From assembly GCA_023436395.1 (NCBI GenBank), contig JAEZJJ010000061.1, forward strand, positions 1-5,355: 5,355 nt of DNA, in the 5' to 3' direction. The DNA is from Bacillota bacterium. Lineage in GTDB: Bacteria; Bacillota; Clostridia; Lachnospirales; Cellulosilyticaceae. Shown here in pieces: positions 1-5,355 of the stretch. The notes below the pieces were generated by a model. The model ran no database searches and was not told the DNA's origin. It was given only the letters and a program-made list of their open reading frames with translations. Made by a program: the position numbers and the translations under genes. The number at the start of each line of letters is the position of its first letter. Position 1 is the first letter of the stretch.

Positions 1-1502
1 CAGGTACAGCCCTTCGTAGGATGATGACTGATCTTAATGGAACGATTGAATTAAGTAGTAAAAATCTAGGTAATTATCTCATAGAAACAACTAATGCAGA
101 TGGGACTATGAAGCCTTTTAGAGAAACGCTTAGAAATTTACGTAAGGCCTTTAAAGGGTTAACTGATGCAGAAAAAGCAACGAACGCAGAGTTACTTGTT
201 GGTAAGACAGGGATGGCAGGTTTTCTTGCCATTATGAATGCCTCAGATGAAGCATTTGATAAACTAGCAAACTCTATAGATAATTCAACTGGCTCAGCAG
301 AAGAAATGTCGGAGGTAATGCTTGATAATTTATCAGGGCAAGTTACCCTTATCAAAAGTGGTATTGAATCACTAGCACTCGCTATAGGTGAAAGACTGAT
401 GCCTTTTGCAAGAAGATTAGCAGAGATTATCCAAGGGGTAGTGGATAAATTTAATAATATGAGTGATGAACAAAAAGACCAACTTCTTAAATGGGCAGGT
501 ATTATAGCGATTATTCCACCAGTTATTTTAATCTTTGGAAAGCTTATCAAAGGTATAGGAAAAGTGGCTAAGAACTTTGGTAAATTTGGTAAATCAGTTA
601 AGGAGTCAGGCTCTGTCATGAAAGTGATTATGACCCCTGCTAATAAGATTGTTTTAATTGTGACAGCTATTGCACTAGTAGCCTTTTTAGTCATCAAGTA
701 TTGGGAGCCAATTAAGGCATTCTTTAAAGGTGTGTTTGAAAAAATTAAAGAGATACTAAGAAACTGTGGTGTAGATTTTGAAAAGTTAAAAGAAGCCTGG
801 GAAAAGACAAAGGAAGCAATAGGACTGGCTATAGAAGGACTTTGGGCCTGCTTTGTGTGGTTATGGGAATTGATTAAACCTTGGGTAGATGCCCTTATTG
901 AAGTATTTAAGATATTCTTTCAGGGGATTATAGGATACTTTGAAGGAGCGATGACTGGTCTAGGCGATATCATTAATGGTGTGGTAGATGTTTTTACTGG
1001 ACTTATTGATTTTATTACAGGAGTCTTTAGTGGTGACTGGGAAAGAGCTTGGGAAGGTATTGTAAGTATATTTACGGGTATCTTTGAGGGGATTGGTGGT
1101 GCTTGTAAAAGTGTCATGAATGGTGTGATAGGTTTTATTAATGGAGCCATTAGAGGTTTAAATAAGCTCAATATCAAGATGCCTGATTGGTTAGGTGGTC
1201 ATGAGTTTGGCTTTAATATTCCTGAGATTCCTATGCTTTATAAAGGTACAGATAATTGGAAAGGTGGCACAGCTATGATTCATGATAGAGGTGCTGAAAT
1301 TGTAGACCTGCCAAGAGGAGCAAGAGTATACCCACATGATGAAAGTATTAAAAAGGCTTTTAATGATGGTAGAAACAGTAGTAGTGGTTTTAGTATAGCA
1401 AAACTGGCAGATACCATTGTAGTAAGAGAAGATGCAGACATAGATCGTATAGCAAATGCTTTATATAGGAAATTTAAGAAACACGCATTAAATATGGCAT
1501 AA
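1..1502 (+). CDS. Phage tail tape measure protein, TP901 type, C-terminal part (5' truncated)
   Basis: The tape measure protein sets tail tube length during assembly and is packed inside the tube. The frame is open to the left edge: codons from position 3 read GTALRR before the methionine at 21, so that ATG is internal and the true start lies upstream. Numbering from that Met, residues 88-130 (GSAEEM, SGQVTLIKSGIESLA, IGERLMPF) match the end of the TP901/PhageMin_Tail core as I know it. Two hydrophobic segments follow, at about 159-174 and 208-226, as is common in tape measures that contact the membrane. Residues 230-380 are Trp/Phe/Gly-rich amphipathic helices (FTGLIDFITG, GDWERAWEGI, FTGIFEGIGG). 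The tail (about 405-440: YKGTDNWKGG, HDRGAEIVDLPRGARVYPHD) is a motif typical of tape measure C-termini. No peptidase or transglycosylase motif is visible in this part. Its stop overlaps the ribosome binding site of the LysM gene. Confidence 0.93.
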   Translation, partial: GTALRRMMTDLNGTIELSSKNLGNYLIETTNADGTMKPFRETLRNLRKAFKGLTDAEKATNAELLVGKTGMAGFLAIMNASDEAFDKLANSIDNSTGSAEEMSEVMLDNLSGQVTLIKSGIESLALAIGERLMPFARRLAEIIQGVVDKFNNMSDEQKDQLLKWAGIIAIIPPVILIFGKLIKGIGKVAKNFGKFGKSVKESGSVMKVIMTPANKIVLIVTAIALVAFLVIKYWEPIKAFFKGVFEKIKEILRNCGVDFEKLKEAWEKTKEAIGLAIEGLWACFVWLWELIKPWVDALIEVFKIFFQGIIGYFEGAMTGLGDIINGVVDVFTGLIDFITGVFSGDWERAWEGIVSIFTGIFEGIGGACKSVMNGVIGFINGAIRGLNKLNIKMPDWLGGHEFGFNIPEIPMLYKGTDNWKGGTAMIHDRGAEIVDLPRGARVYPHDESIKKAFNDGRNSSSGFSIAKLADTIVVREDADIDRIANALYRKFKKHALNMA

Positions 1503-1507
1503 GGAGG
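1501..1507 (+). promoter_or_regulatory. Ribosome binding site of the LysM baseplate gene
   Basis: AAGGAGG, overlapping the TAA stop of the tape measure gene. It lies 1 nt before a TTG (1509) and 4 nt before an ATG (1512) in the same frame. The spacing favours the ATG as the true start and suggests coupling to the upstream gene. Confidence 0.8.
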
Positions 1508-1511
1508 TTTG

Positions 1512-2144
1512 ATGGATTATTATTTATCATTTAATAACAACAAGGAGAGGATAAGATTACCAGTCATTCCTTCTTACTTTGAGGTAACTATACCTCATCA
1601 AAATACAACAGTTAATATTAATGAGTTAGGTGAAATTAATTTAATTGGTAAAACTGGTTTGGTGAGTATGACAATAGAGAGTTTCTTCCCAAATCAGCAA
1701 TATTCTTTTTGCTTGTATAAAGACTTTCAAAAACCCTATGAGTATATTAAACAATTACTTAAATGGAAAGACTCAGGTAAACCAATTAGAGTGATTGTGA
1801 CTGGTACACCAATCAATTATGCAATGGCTATAGAAAGCTTGATTTATTCAGAAGTAGATGGCACAGGAGATGTCTATTTTACTTTAGAGGTTAAGGAATA
1901 TAAATTTATTAAAACACCTTCAAGTAATACTTTAACTACAAAGAGTACAACTGAATTAACCACACCTACCACACAACGAGAAACCAAGCCGTTGGCCACC
2001 CACTATACAGTTCAAAAAGGTGATACCCTGTGGCTTATTGCAAAGAAAGTGACTGGTGATGGGTCTAATTATAAAGCTATAGCACAGAAGAATAATATTA
2101 CTAATCCTGATAAGATTTATGTAGGACAAAAGTTGGTGATTTAA
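1512..2144 (+). CDS. xkdP: XkdP-like baseplate protein with C-terminal LysM domain
   Basis: A 210-aa protein of the PBSX XkdP type, which sits next to the hub and is the positional counterpart of T4 gp53, also a LysM-type baseplate protein. Residues 1-133 form an alpha/beta domain with family-like features: RLPVIPSYFEV at 15-25, a KTGL turn near 47-50, and YIKQLLKWKDSGKPIRVIVTG at about 78-98 (only its character is meant). Residues 134-163 are a Thr/Pro/Ser-rich, probably flexible linker. Residues 164-210 are a single LysM domain (HYTVQKGDTLWLIAKK, then NNITNPDKIYVGQKLVI), a fold that binds N-acetylglucosamine polymers such as peptidoglycan or serves as a structural clamp. I chose ATG 1512 over TTG 1509 because the AAGGAGG would be only 1 nt from the TTG. 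There is no signal peptide, as expected for a virion protein. It ends in a TAATG overlap with the hub gene. Confidence 0.9.
   Translation: MDYYLSFNNNKERIRLPVIPSYFEVTIPHQNTTVNINELGEINLIGKTGLVSMTIESFFPNQQYSFCLYKDFQKPYEYIKQLLKWKDSGKPIRVIVTGTPINYAMAIESLIYSEVDGTGDVYFTLEVKEYKFIKTPSSNTLTTKSTTELTTPTTQRETKPLATHYTVQKGDTLWLIAKKVTGDGSNYKAIAQKNNITNPDKIYVGQKLVI
2135..2140 (+). promoter_or_regulatory. Weak ribosome binding site of the hub gene
   Basis: GGTGAT, complementary to the 16S 3' end (part of AAGGAGGTGAT), lies 3 nt before the ATG at 2144, inside the end of the LysM gene. The short spacing and the TAATG overlap suggest translation of the hub depends mainly on termination-reinitiation from the upstream gene. 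Confidence 0.45.
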
Positions 2145-3082
2145 TGCCAAGAGTAGAATTAAAGAATAAAACAGGCACAACTGATGTAACCAATATGATA
2201 AGTGAAATTAGATGGAGTGGTAGTATGTCGGAAATAGCAAGGGTATTAGAACTACAGTTTTTATATCCTTTGCATGATTACTACACTCCTAAAATTTATC
2301 CTCACATTGGTGACACTATGTACCTCTATGATGATAAGGGGGAGGAATTATTTAGAGGCAAAGTATTATATAATGAAAGACTAAGTGAGCAGGGAACTAT
2401 ACAAATAACCTGTTATGATGATGCGATTAGGCTTTCAAAGAGTAAAGGCACATATAACTTTAAGAATAAAACAGCAGAATCTATTACTAGGACAGTTTGT
2501 AATGATTTAGGTATTAGTATAGGTAAGCTAGCTAGTACAGGCGTACCCCAAAAGATGCTATGTAGCAATATGGGAATGTATGAAATTATAAAGTCAGCCT
2601 ATGAGAGTGCGAGTAAGCAGAATAAGAAGAAATATCACATCACTATGAAGCAAGGTAAGCTCTATGTAGAAGAAGTAGGAAAGAAGGTGCTAGATTATAC
2701 CCTAAAACCAGACTCCAATATTCTAGAGAGTACTTACTCAGAGAATGCAGAAGGTGTGGTTAATAAGGTTAAGATATATGATGAGAATGACCAGTATTTA
2801 GGAGTAGTACAGAATGATGAGCTTATTAACTTAGTTGGTGTTTTTCAAGAGATTTATATAAAGGAAGAGGATAAGCAGGCAAAAACTGTGGCACAAAGCA
2901 TGTTACAAGGTATAGCAAGAGAGGCACAAGTGACGGTAAGGGGAAATACTAGTTGCATAAGTGGCAAGGCAATAAAAGTAGAGGACTCACTTACAAAACT
3001 AGTGGGTTCTTTTTATATTGAATCAGATGAGCATGAGTGGAGTAATGGGCAACATCAAGTAATTATTAATGTAGCTTATTAA
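2144..3082 (+). CDS. xkdQ: XkdQ-like baseplate central hub protein (gp27-like)
   Basis: A 312-aa protein of the XkdQ/YqbQ family, functionally like T4 gp27 or the phage late control D proteins. As a trimer it would close the tail tube and carry the spike. Visible family-like features are an N-terminal beta-rich region (RVELKNKTGTTDVTNMISEI, then WSGSMSEIARVLELQF at about 24-39), IGDTMYLYDDKGEELFRGKV at about 55-73, ITCYDDAIRLSKSKGTYNF at 88-106, and the helical AESITRTVCNDLGI segment at 111-124. The C-terminal part ends with VGSFYIESDEHEW and a final beta strand (QVIINV), typical of hub proteins. Length is close to the PBSX protein (a little over 300 aa). There is no fused lysozyme or peptidase domain. 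It overlaps the LysM stop by 1 nt. In canonical PBSX-type operons the DUF2577 gene follows directly, but here a non-tail gene intervenes. Confidence 0.9.
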   Translation: MPRVELKNKTGTTDVTNMISEIRWSGSMSEIARVLELQFLYPLHDYYTPKIYPHIGDTMYLYDDKGEELFRGKVLYNERLSEQGTIQITCYDDAIRLSKSKGTYNFKNKTAESITRTVCNDLGISIGKLASTGVPQKMLCSNMGMYEIIKSAYESASKQNKKKYHITMKQGKLYVEEVGKKVLDYTLKPDSNILESTYSENAEGVVNKVKIYDENDQYLGVVQNDELINLVGVFQEIYIKEEDKQAKTVAQSMLQGIAREAQVTVRGNTSCISGKAIKVEDSLTKLVGSFYIESDEHEWSNGQHQVIINVAY

Positions 3083-3096
3083 GATGCACAAATATA

Positions 3097-3125
3097 ATGA
3101 TAATTAAGAAACATCATAGTATAAT
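3097..3125 (+). promoter_or_regulatory. Candidate sigma-A promoter for the Cys-rich insert gene
   Basis: A -35-like ATGATA (3097-3102, 4 of 6 matches to TTGACA), a 17-nt spacer and a perfect -10 TATAAT (3120-3125) lie in the short gap after the hub gene. This predicts transcription from about 3132, roughly 30 nt before the ATG at 3163. A second TATAAT occurs at 3093-3098 but has only a poor -35. The region is very AT-rich, so chance matches are possible. The position, in one of the few real gaps of the operon and just ahead of the non-tail gene, is what makes it credible. Confidence 0.42.
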
Positions 3126-3149
3126 TAGTCTTGACAAAGTAGTATTTAT

Positions 3150-3156
3150 GGGGAGG
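3150..3156 (+). promoter_or_regulatory. Strong ribosome binding site of the Cys-rich insert gene
   Basis: GGGGAGG lies 6 nt before ATG 3163. It decides the start: the longer in-frame reading from ATG 3097 adds 22 residues, lacks a comparable site, and would run across the candidate promoter. Confidence 0.75.
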
Positions 3157-3162
3157 AAAAAT

Positions 3163-3603
3163 ATGTGTGGAGAATGTTATAGTGATAATAATAGAATTAC
3201 GCCATTACTTAATCCAATAGATTGCTTGCAGAAACATACACAATATATCTGTGGAATGTGTGGGCGATGTATATGTATTGATCATGATGAAAAGCGTGAT
3301 GTGAGGAGATGGAATTTTCCATTTAAGTCATTAGAAATTGCAAAACTATATTTAAGAACAGCTGATTATACAATGAAAAAGTCATGTGGGATTTATGAGA
3401 TAAAAAACGTCAATGGAAGAGTGTCTTATAAAATTTTTGCAAGCAATGAAGAGTTAGATATATTTTTAAAAAAGAATAAAGATAAGAAATGTGAGAGCAT
3501 GATTCCTGTGTTTTCAGTTGAGCAATATAAAGAATTTCCTGATACAAGAGTTAGAAAGTTAACTACAGATGAGATAGAAAAATACATGGCTGATCGACAA
3601 TAA
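3163..3603 (+). CDS. Small cysteine-rich protein of unknown function, moron-like insert in the tail operon
   Basis: I do not recognise a named family with an established function. The 146-aa protein has nine cysteines. Those in the N-terminal quarter form a likely zinc-binding cluster: C2-x2-C5 (MCGEC), C21 with H25, then C30-x2-C33-x2-C36-x-C38 (CGMCGRCIC) and H41. C75 and C110 lie further on. A middle segment (RRWNFPFKSLEIAKLYLRTADY, about 48-69, described by character) is helical and aromatic. The C-terminal part (SYKIFASNEELDIFLKKNK at 88-106; VFSVEQYKEFP at 116-126; LTTDEIEKYM at 133-142) looks like a small alpha/beta domain. There is no signal peptide or membrane segment. It has no counterpart in the PBSX xkdP-xkdU order, and it has its own ribosome binding site and possibly its own promoter, so I infer an accessory gene. 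From memory, similar small proteins occur singly in Clostridia genomes, which is unverified. It could be a host-benefit, regulatory or anti-phage factor, or less likely a virion part. Confidence 0.8.
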   Translation: MCGECYSDNNRITPLLNPIDCLQKHTQYICGMCGRCICIDHDEKRDVRRWNFPFKSLEIAKLYLRTADYTMKKSCGIYEIKNVNGRVSYKIFASNEELDIFLKKNKDKKCESMIPVFSVEQYKEFPDTRVRKLTTDEIEKYMADRQ

Positions 3604-3621
3604 AACAATAGAATAAAGAGC

Positions 3622-3627
3622 AAGGAG
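3622..3627 (+). promoter_or_regulatory. Shine-Dalgarno ahead of the xkdR-like gene, overlapping its GTG
   Basis: AAGGAG. Its last G is the first base of the only canonical in-frame start (GTG 3627), which is too close for normal initiation at that codon. An in-frame ATT at 3636 lies 8 nt downstream, an ideal distance. A weaker AAAGAG at 3615-3620 would be 6 nt before the GTG. Confidence 0.55.
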
Positions 3628-3887
3628 TGGGACTAATTAGCAACCCGTACAACGGAATTTTAAACATAATAAAACATCAAAATAACAGTAGCTCATCAGC
3701 TGTAGTGATAGGAAAAGTTACAACTACTAATCCTTTATCCATCAGCATTGGTGAGCTATTTTTAGATAGAGAGGATTTAATGGTAAATGAAAATATAAAA
3801 GAATTAAATAAAGGTGATATATTGGCAATGGTTCCAACAACTAATAAGCAAAAGTATATTGTACTTTGTAAGGTGGTGAATATGTGA
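3627..3887 (+). CDS. xkdR: XkdR-like baseplate protein, DUF2577
   Basis: A short protein (86 aa from GTG 3627, 83 aa if translation begins at ATT 3636) of the DUF2577/XkdR type. Family-like features are SNPYNGILNIIK at 5-16, a beta strand VVIGKVTTTNPLSISIGEL at about 26-44, the FLDREDLMVNENI block at 46-57, and a final GDILAMVP ... KYIVLCKVV strand pair. Exact function in the family is not established to my knowledge. In the gene order LysM-hub-X-gp25-gpJ it occupies the slot that the spike gene holds in P2- and T4-like tails, so a small beta-rich spike or hub-adaptor role is inferred. No PAAR or HxH metal tip motif is visible. The N-terminus is uncertain: GTG is the only ATG/GTG/TTG after the in-frame stop at 3609, but it collides with the Shine-Dalgarno. 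The gene ends in a 4-nt overlap with the next one. Confidence 0.82.
   Translation: MGLISNPYNGILNIIKHQNNSSSSAVVIGKVTTTNPLSISIGELFLDREDLMVNENIKELNKGDILAMVPTTNKQKYIVLCKVVNM
3870..3879 (+). promoter_or_regulatory. Ribosome binding site of the xkdS-like gene
   Basis: AAGGTGGTGA differs by one base from the full anti-Shine-Dalgarno complement AAGGAGGTGA. Its AAGGTGG core ends 7 nt before GTG 3884, which supports the GTG as the start. Confidence 0.7.
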
Positions 3888-4282
3888 GTTTATTTCCATT
3901 TATGAGAAATGATATAGAAGAAACAAAGCTAATAACGACCTATAAAGAATATGAATTTGATTTCCAGAACAACACATTAGCAGGTAGGATACTTGAAGGA
4001 AAAACAGCACTTAAGATGTGGATCTATAAGGCGCTATTAACTAAAAGATATATTTATCCTATTTATTCATGGGATTATGGTCAGGATTTAGATGAACTTA
4101 TAGGACAAGGTTATGAAAATGACTACATCAAAAGTGAAGTAGAAAGAAGAATACAAGAATGCCTGATGATAAAAGAACACATCAAGGGATGTCATAGTTT
4201 TGATATTAACCTTATAAATGATCAATTACAAATCAGTTTTACAGTAGATACAACATTTGGAGAGGTAACAATTAATGTCTAA
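3884..4282 (+). CDS. xkdS: XkdS-like baseplate wedge protein, DUF2634 (gp25-like)
   Basis: A 132-aa protein of the DUF2634/XkdS family, related to T4 gp25, the wedge protein that touches the sheath and helps trigger sheath assembly. The characteristic central block is clear: ILEGKTALKMWIYKALLTKR at about 36-55, YIYPIYSWDYGQDLDELIGQ at about 56-75, then YIKSEVERRIQECLM at 81-95. The last 30 residues form beta strands (LQISFTVDTTFGEVTINV). Translation starts at GTG 3884, supported by a near-perfect ribosome binding site and a 4-nt GTGA overlap with the upstream stop. There is an 8-nt overlap with the next gene. Overlaps on both sides indicate tight coupling of the wedge genes, which are needed in fixed proportion. 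Length is normal for the family and no truncation is apparent. Confidence 0.9.
   Translation: MSLFPFMRNDIEETKLITTYKEYEFDFQNNTLAGRILEGKTALKMWIYKALLTKRYIYPIYSWDYGQDLDELIGQGYENDYIKSEVERRIQECLMIKEHIKGCHSFDINLINDQLQISFTVDTTFGEVTINV
4259..4265 (+). promoter_or_regulatory. Ribosome binding site of the baseplate J gene
   Basis: GGAGAGG within the 3' end of the xkdS-like gene, 9 nt before ATG 4275. It fits the ATG start of the xkdT-like gene. Confidence 0.65.
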
Positions 4283-5327
4283 TACAATCACATATGAAAG
4301 CCTTTTAAATAGGGCATTACAACGAGTCAACACTGGTATAGATACTAGCGAAGGCTCTTTTTTATTTGATGCCGTTGCACCATGTGTAGCTGAATTATAT
4401 GAGGCATATCTTTATATTGATGAATTAGAGAAGAGAGTTTATGCAGACACATCATATGATGAATACCTAGAAAGAAGATGTGCAGAACGTGGTATTTATA
4501 GAAAACAAGCTACTCATTCAATTAGAAAAGCTTATTTTGATAATGCAGTACCAATAGGCTCAAGATGGGGAAAAGAAGAAGCAACATATATTGTCATCGA
4601 ATTGGTGCAAGATGGTGCATATTTACTCAGATGTGAGCAAAGTGGTGTAATTGGAAACCGTTATGATGGTAATTTGATTAATATAGATGCAGTAGAAAAT
4701 ATTAATTCAGCAATATTAGGTGAAGTGGTGCAATTTGGTGCAAATGAGGAGCAAGATGATGCATTAAGGTGCAGATACTTTAATAGTTTTGAAAAGGAAG
4801 CATTTGGAGGAAATATAGCTGACTATAAAGAGAGGGTAAGAAGTATTGATGGGGTAGGACAAGTTAAGGTTTATCCTGCATGGAATGGAGGAGGAACAGT
4901 TAAGCTACAATTACTTGATTCAAGTGACAATGTACCTTCTACAGATTTAATTGAGAATGTACAAACACTGATTGATCCAGTTCAAAATAGTGGAGAAGGA
5001 TTAGGTATTGCACCTATAGGTCATAGCGTGACAGTAGAATCTGCAAGGCAAGTAGAAGTAGAGCTGAGCACACACCTCACATTTAAGAGGAGCAGTTGGG
5101 AGAACGTAAGTAGCCAAGTGAATCAGGTCATTGAGGATTACTTTAATGAGCTTAGAGCTAACTGGTCTGAAAGTGACTTAGTGGTTAGAATCAGTCAAGT
5201 AGAATCAAGGATTTTAGAGATAGAGGATATTATTGATATTGAAGGTACACAAATCAATGGCTCGGATAGAAATTTATATCTGTCAGGAGAAGAAGTGCCA
5301 GTATTGGTAGGTGTGGTTAATATATGA
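4275..5327 (+). CDS. xkdT: XkdT-like baseplate J protein (gp6-like wedge)
   Basis: A 350-aa complete protein of the baseplate J family (XkdT, P2 gpJ, core of T4 gp6). It dimerises around the hub to form the inner baseplate ring and drives the conformational change on attachment. Family marks in order: EGSFLFDAVAP at 26-36; YDEYLERRCAERGIYRKQAT at 61-80; PIGSRW at 93-98; GVIGNRYDG at 124-132; GANEEQDDALRCRYF at 155-169; AFGGNIADYKERVRSIDGVG at 176-195, followed by VYPAWNGGGTVKLQLLD (199-215), the most recognisable segment. The C-terminal domain has VNQVIEDYFNEL (282-293), VVRISQVESRILEIEDIIDI (303-322) and a final NGSDRNLYLSGEEVPVLVGV (328-347). Length is as expected. ATG 4275 has a good ribosome binding site. 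It overlaps the upstream gene by 8 nt and the downstream gene by 4 nt (ATGA). Confidence 0.95.
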   Translation: MSNTITYESLLNRALQRVNTGIDTSEGSFLFDAVAPCVAELYEAYLYIDELEKRVYADTSYDEYLERRCAERGIYRKQATHSIRKAYFDNAVPIGSRWGKEEATYIVIELVQDGAYLLRCEQSGVIGNRYDGNLINIDAVENINSAILGEVVQFGANEEQDDALRCRYFNSFEKEAFGGNIADYKERVRSIDGVGQVKVYPAWNGGGTVKLQLLDSSDNVPSTDLIENVQTLIDPVQNSGEGLGIAPIGHSVTVESARQVEVELSTHLTFKRSSWENVSSQVNQVIEDYFNELRANWSESDLVVRISQVESRILEIEDIIDIEGTQINGSDRNLYLSGEEVPVLVGVVNI

Positions 5328-5355
5328 GACTAAAGAAGTATTTACCAGAGTTTAT
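5324..5355 (+). CDS. xkdU: Likely XkdU-like baseplate protein, N-terminal start only (3' truncated)
   Basis: Only ten codons are visible, reading MRLKKYLPEF, before the right edge cuts the gene. The ATG forms a 4-nt ATGA overlap with the stop of the baseplate J gene, and a weak AGGTG (5309-5313) lies 10 nt upstream. XkdU (DUF2313, functionally like P2 gpI or T4 gp7) normally follows XkdT, and a basic start leading to a Tyr-Leu-Pro is, from memory, common in that family. The identification rests mainly on position. Confidence 0.6.
   Translation, partial: MRLKKYLPEF

Noticed and set aside
74..697. Long antisense reading frame (207 aa) on the - strand
   Set aside because: It lies entirely inside the tape measure gene and mirrors its hydrophobic codons. 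It is low-complexity Ile/Leu/Ser/Pro-rich and resembles no family. A shadow frame.
920..1177. Antisense 85-aa frame rich in Pro/Ile
   Set aside because: Shadow of the Gly/Phe-rich helices of the tape measure protein. Its proline-rich periodic composition is the complement of GGN/ATT-type codons.
1956..2180. Antisense 74-aa frame across the LysM/hub gene junction
   Set aside because: It overlaps two well-supported coding regions and has no family resemblance. A shadow frame.
3097..3117. Possible hairpin terminator or operator (ATGAT ... ATCAT)
   Set aside because: Only a 5-bp AT-rich inverted repeat with an 11-nt loop and no T-run. Too weak to call.
3131..3155. Perfect TTGACA as a -35 box
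   Set aside because: No -10-like hexamer lies 16-18 nt downstream, where the ribosome binding site and its flank sit. The upstream TATAAT arrangement fits better.
3097..3162. Upstream extension of the Cys-rich gene to ATG 3097
   Set aside because: It lacks a good ribosome binding site there and adds 22 residues of no clear character across promoter-like DNA. The strong GGGGAGG points to ATG 3163.
3426..3623. Antisense 65-aa hydrophobic frame opposite the Cys-rich gene
   Set aside because: Phe/Leu/Ser-rich reading produced by the complement of A-rich Lys/Glu codons. Judged a shadow, not an antitoxin or holin.
3083..3626. Direct or inverted repeats marking a mobile element around the inserted gene
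   Set aside because: Only loose A/T-rich similarity between the two flanks was seen. There is no convincing target duplication, transposase or intron motif, so no mobile element is called.

Overview
The window is a stretch of a contractile-tail (myovirus-type) morphogenesis operon from a Firmicutes prophage or phage-tail-like particle. It follows the order of the Bacillus subtilis PBSX xkd genes. Low G+C, arginine encoded mostly by AGA/AGG, purine-rich GGAGG-type ribosome binding sites and GTG starts point to a low-GC Gram-positive host. Clostridia is my best guess, from the protein sequences rather than from any marker gene. All genes are on the + strand. Nothing here tells a complete prophage from a defective one or a tailocin, because capsid, lysis and integration genes lie outside the window.

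Layout: (1) 1-1502, the C-terminal part of a TP901-type tape measure protein, cut by the left edge; (2) 1512-2144, an XkdP-like baseplate protein with a C-terminal LysM domain; (3) 2144-3082, an XkdQ-like central hub (gp27-like); (4) 3163-3603, a small cysteine-rich protein that is not part of the usual tail gene order; (5) 3627-3887, XkdR-like (DUF2577); (6) 3884-4282, XkdS-like (DUF2634, gp25-like wedge); (7) 4275-5327, XkdT-like baseplate J protein (gp6-like wedge); (8) 5324 to the edge, the first ten codons of a likely XkdU (gp7-like) gene. The tail genes are nearly gapless: 1-nt, 4-nt, 8-nt and 4-nt start/stop overlaps suggest one translationally coupled late transcript.

Together these genes would build the tube-length ruler, the hub at the end of the tube, and the wedges that connect the hub to sheath and fibres. 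The LysM protein could grip peptidoglycan.

The exception is the 3083-3626 interval. Between the hub gene and the DUF2577 gene sits a 146-aa Cys-rich reading frame with its own strong ribosome binding site and a plausible sigma-A promoter (ATGATA-N17-TATAAT). This is the layout of a phage 'moron' or cargo gene. Right after it, the xkdR-like gene lacks a well-spaced canonical start codon: its Shine-Dalgarno overlaps the only GTG, while an ATT codon sits at good spacing exactly where related proteins (from memory) begin. These two points are the main items for follow-up.
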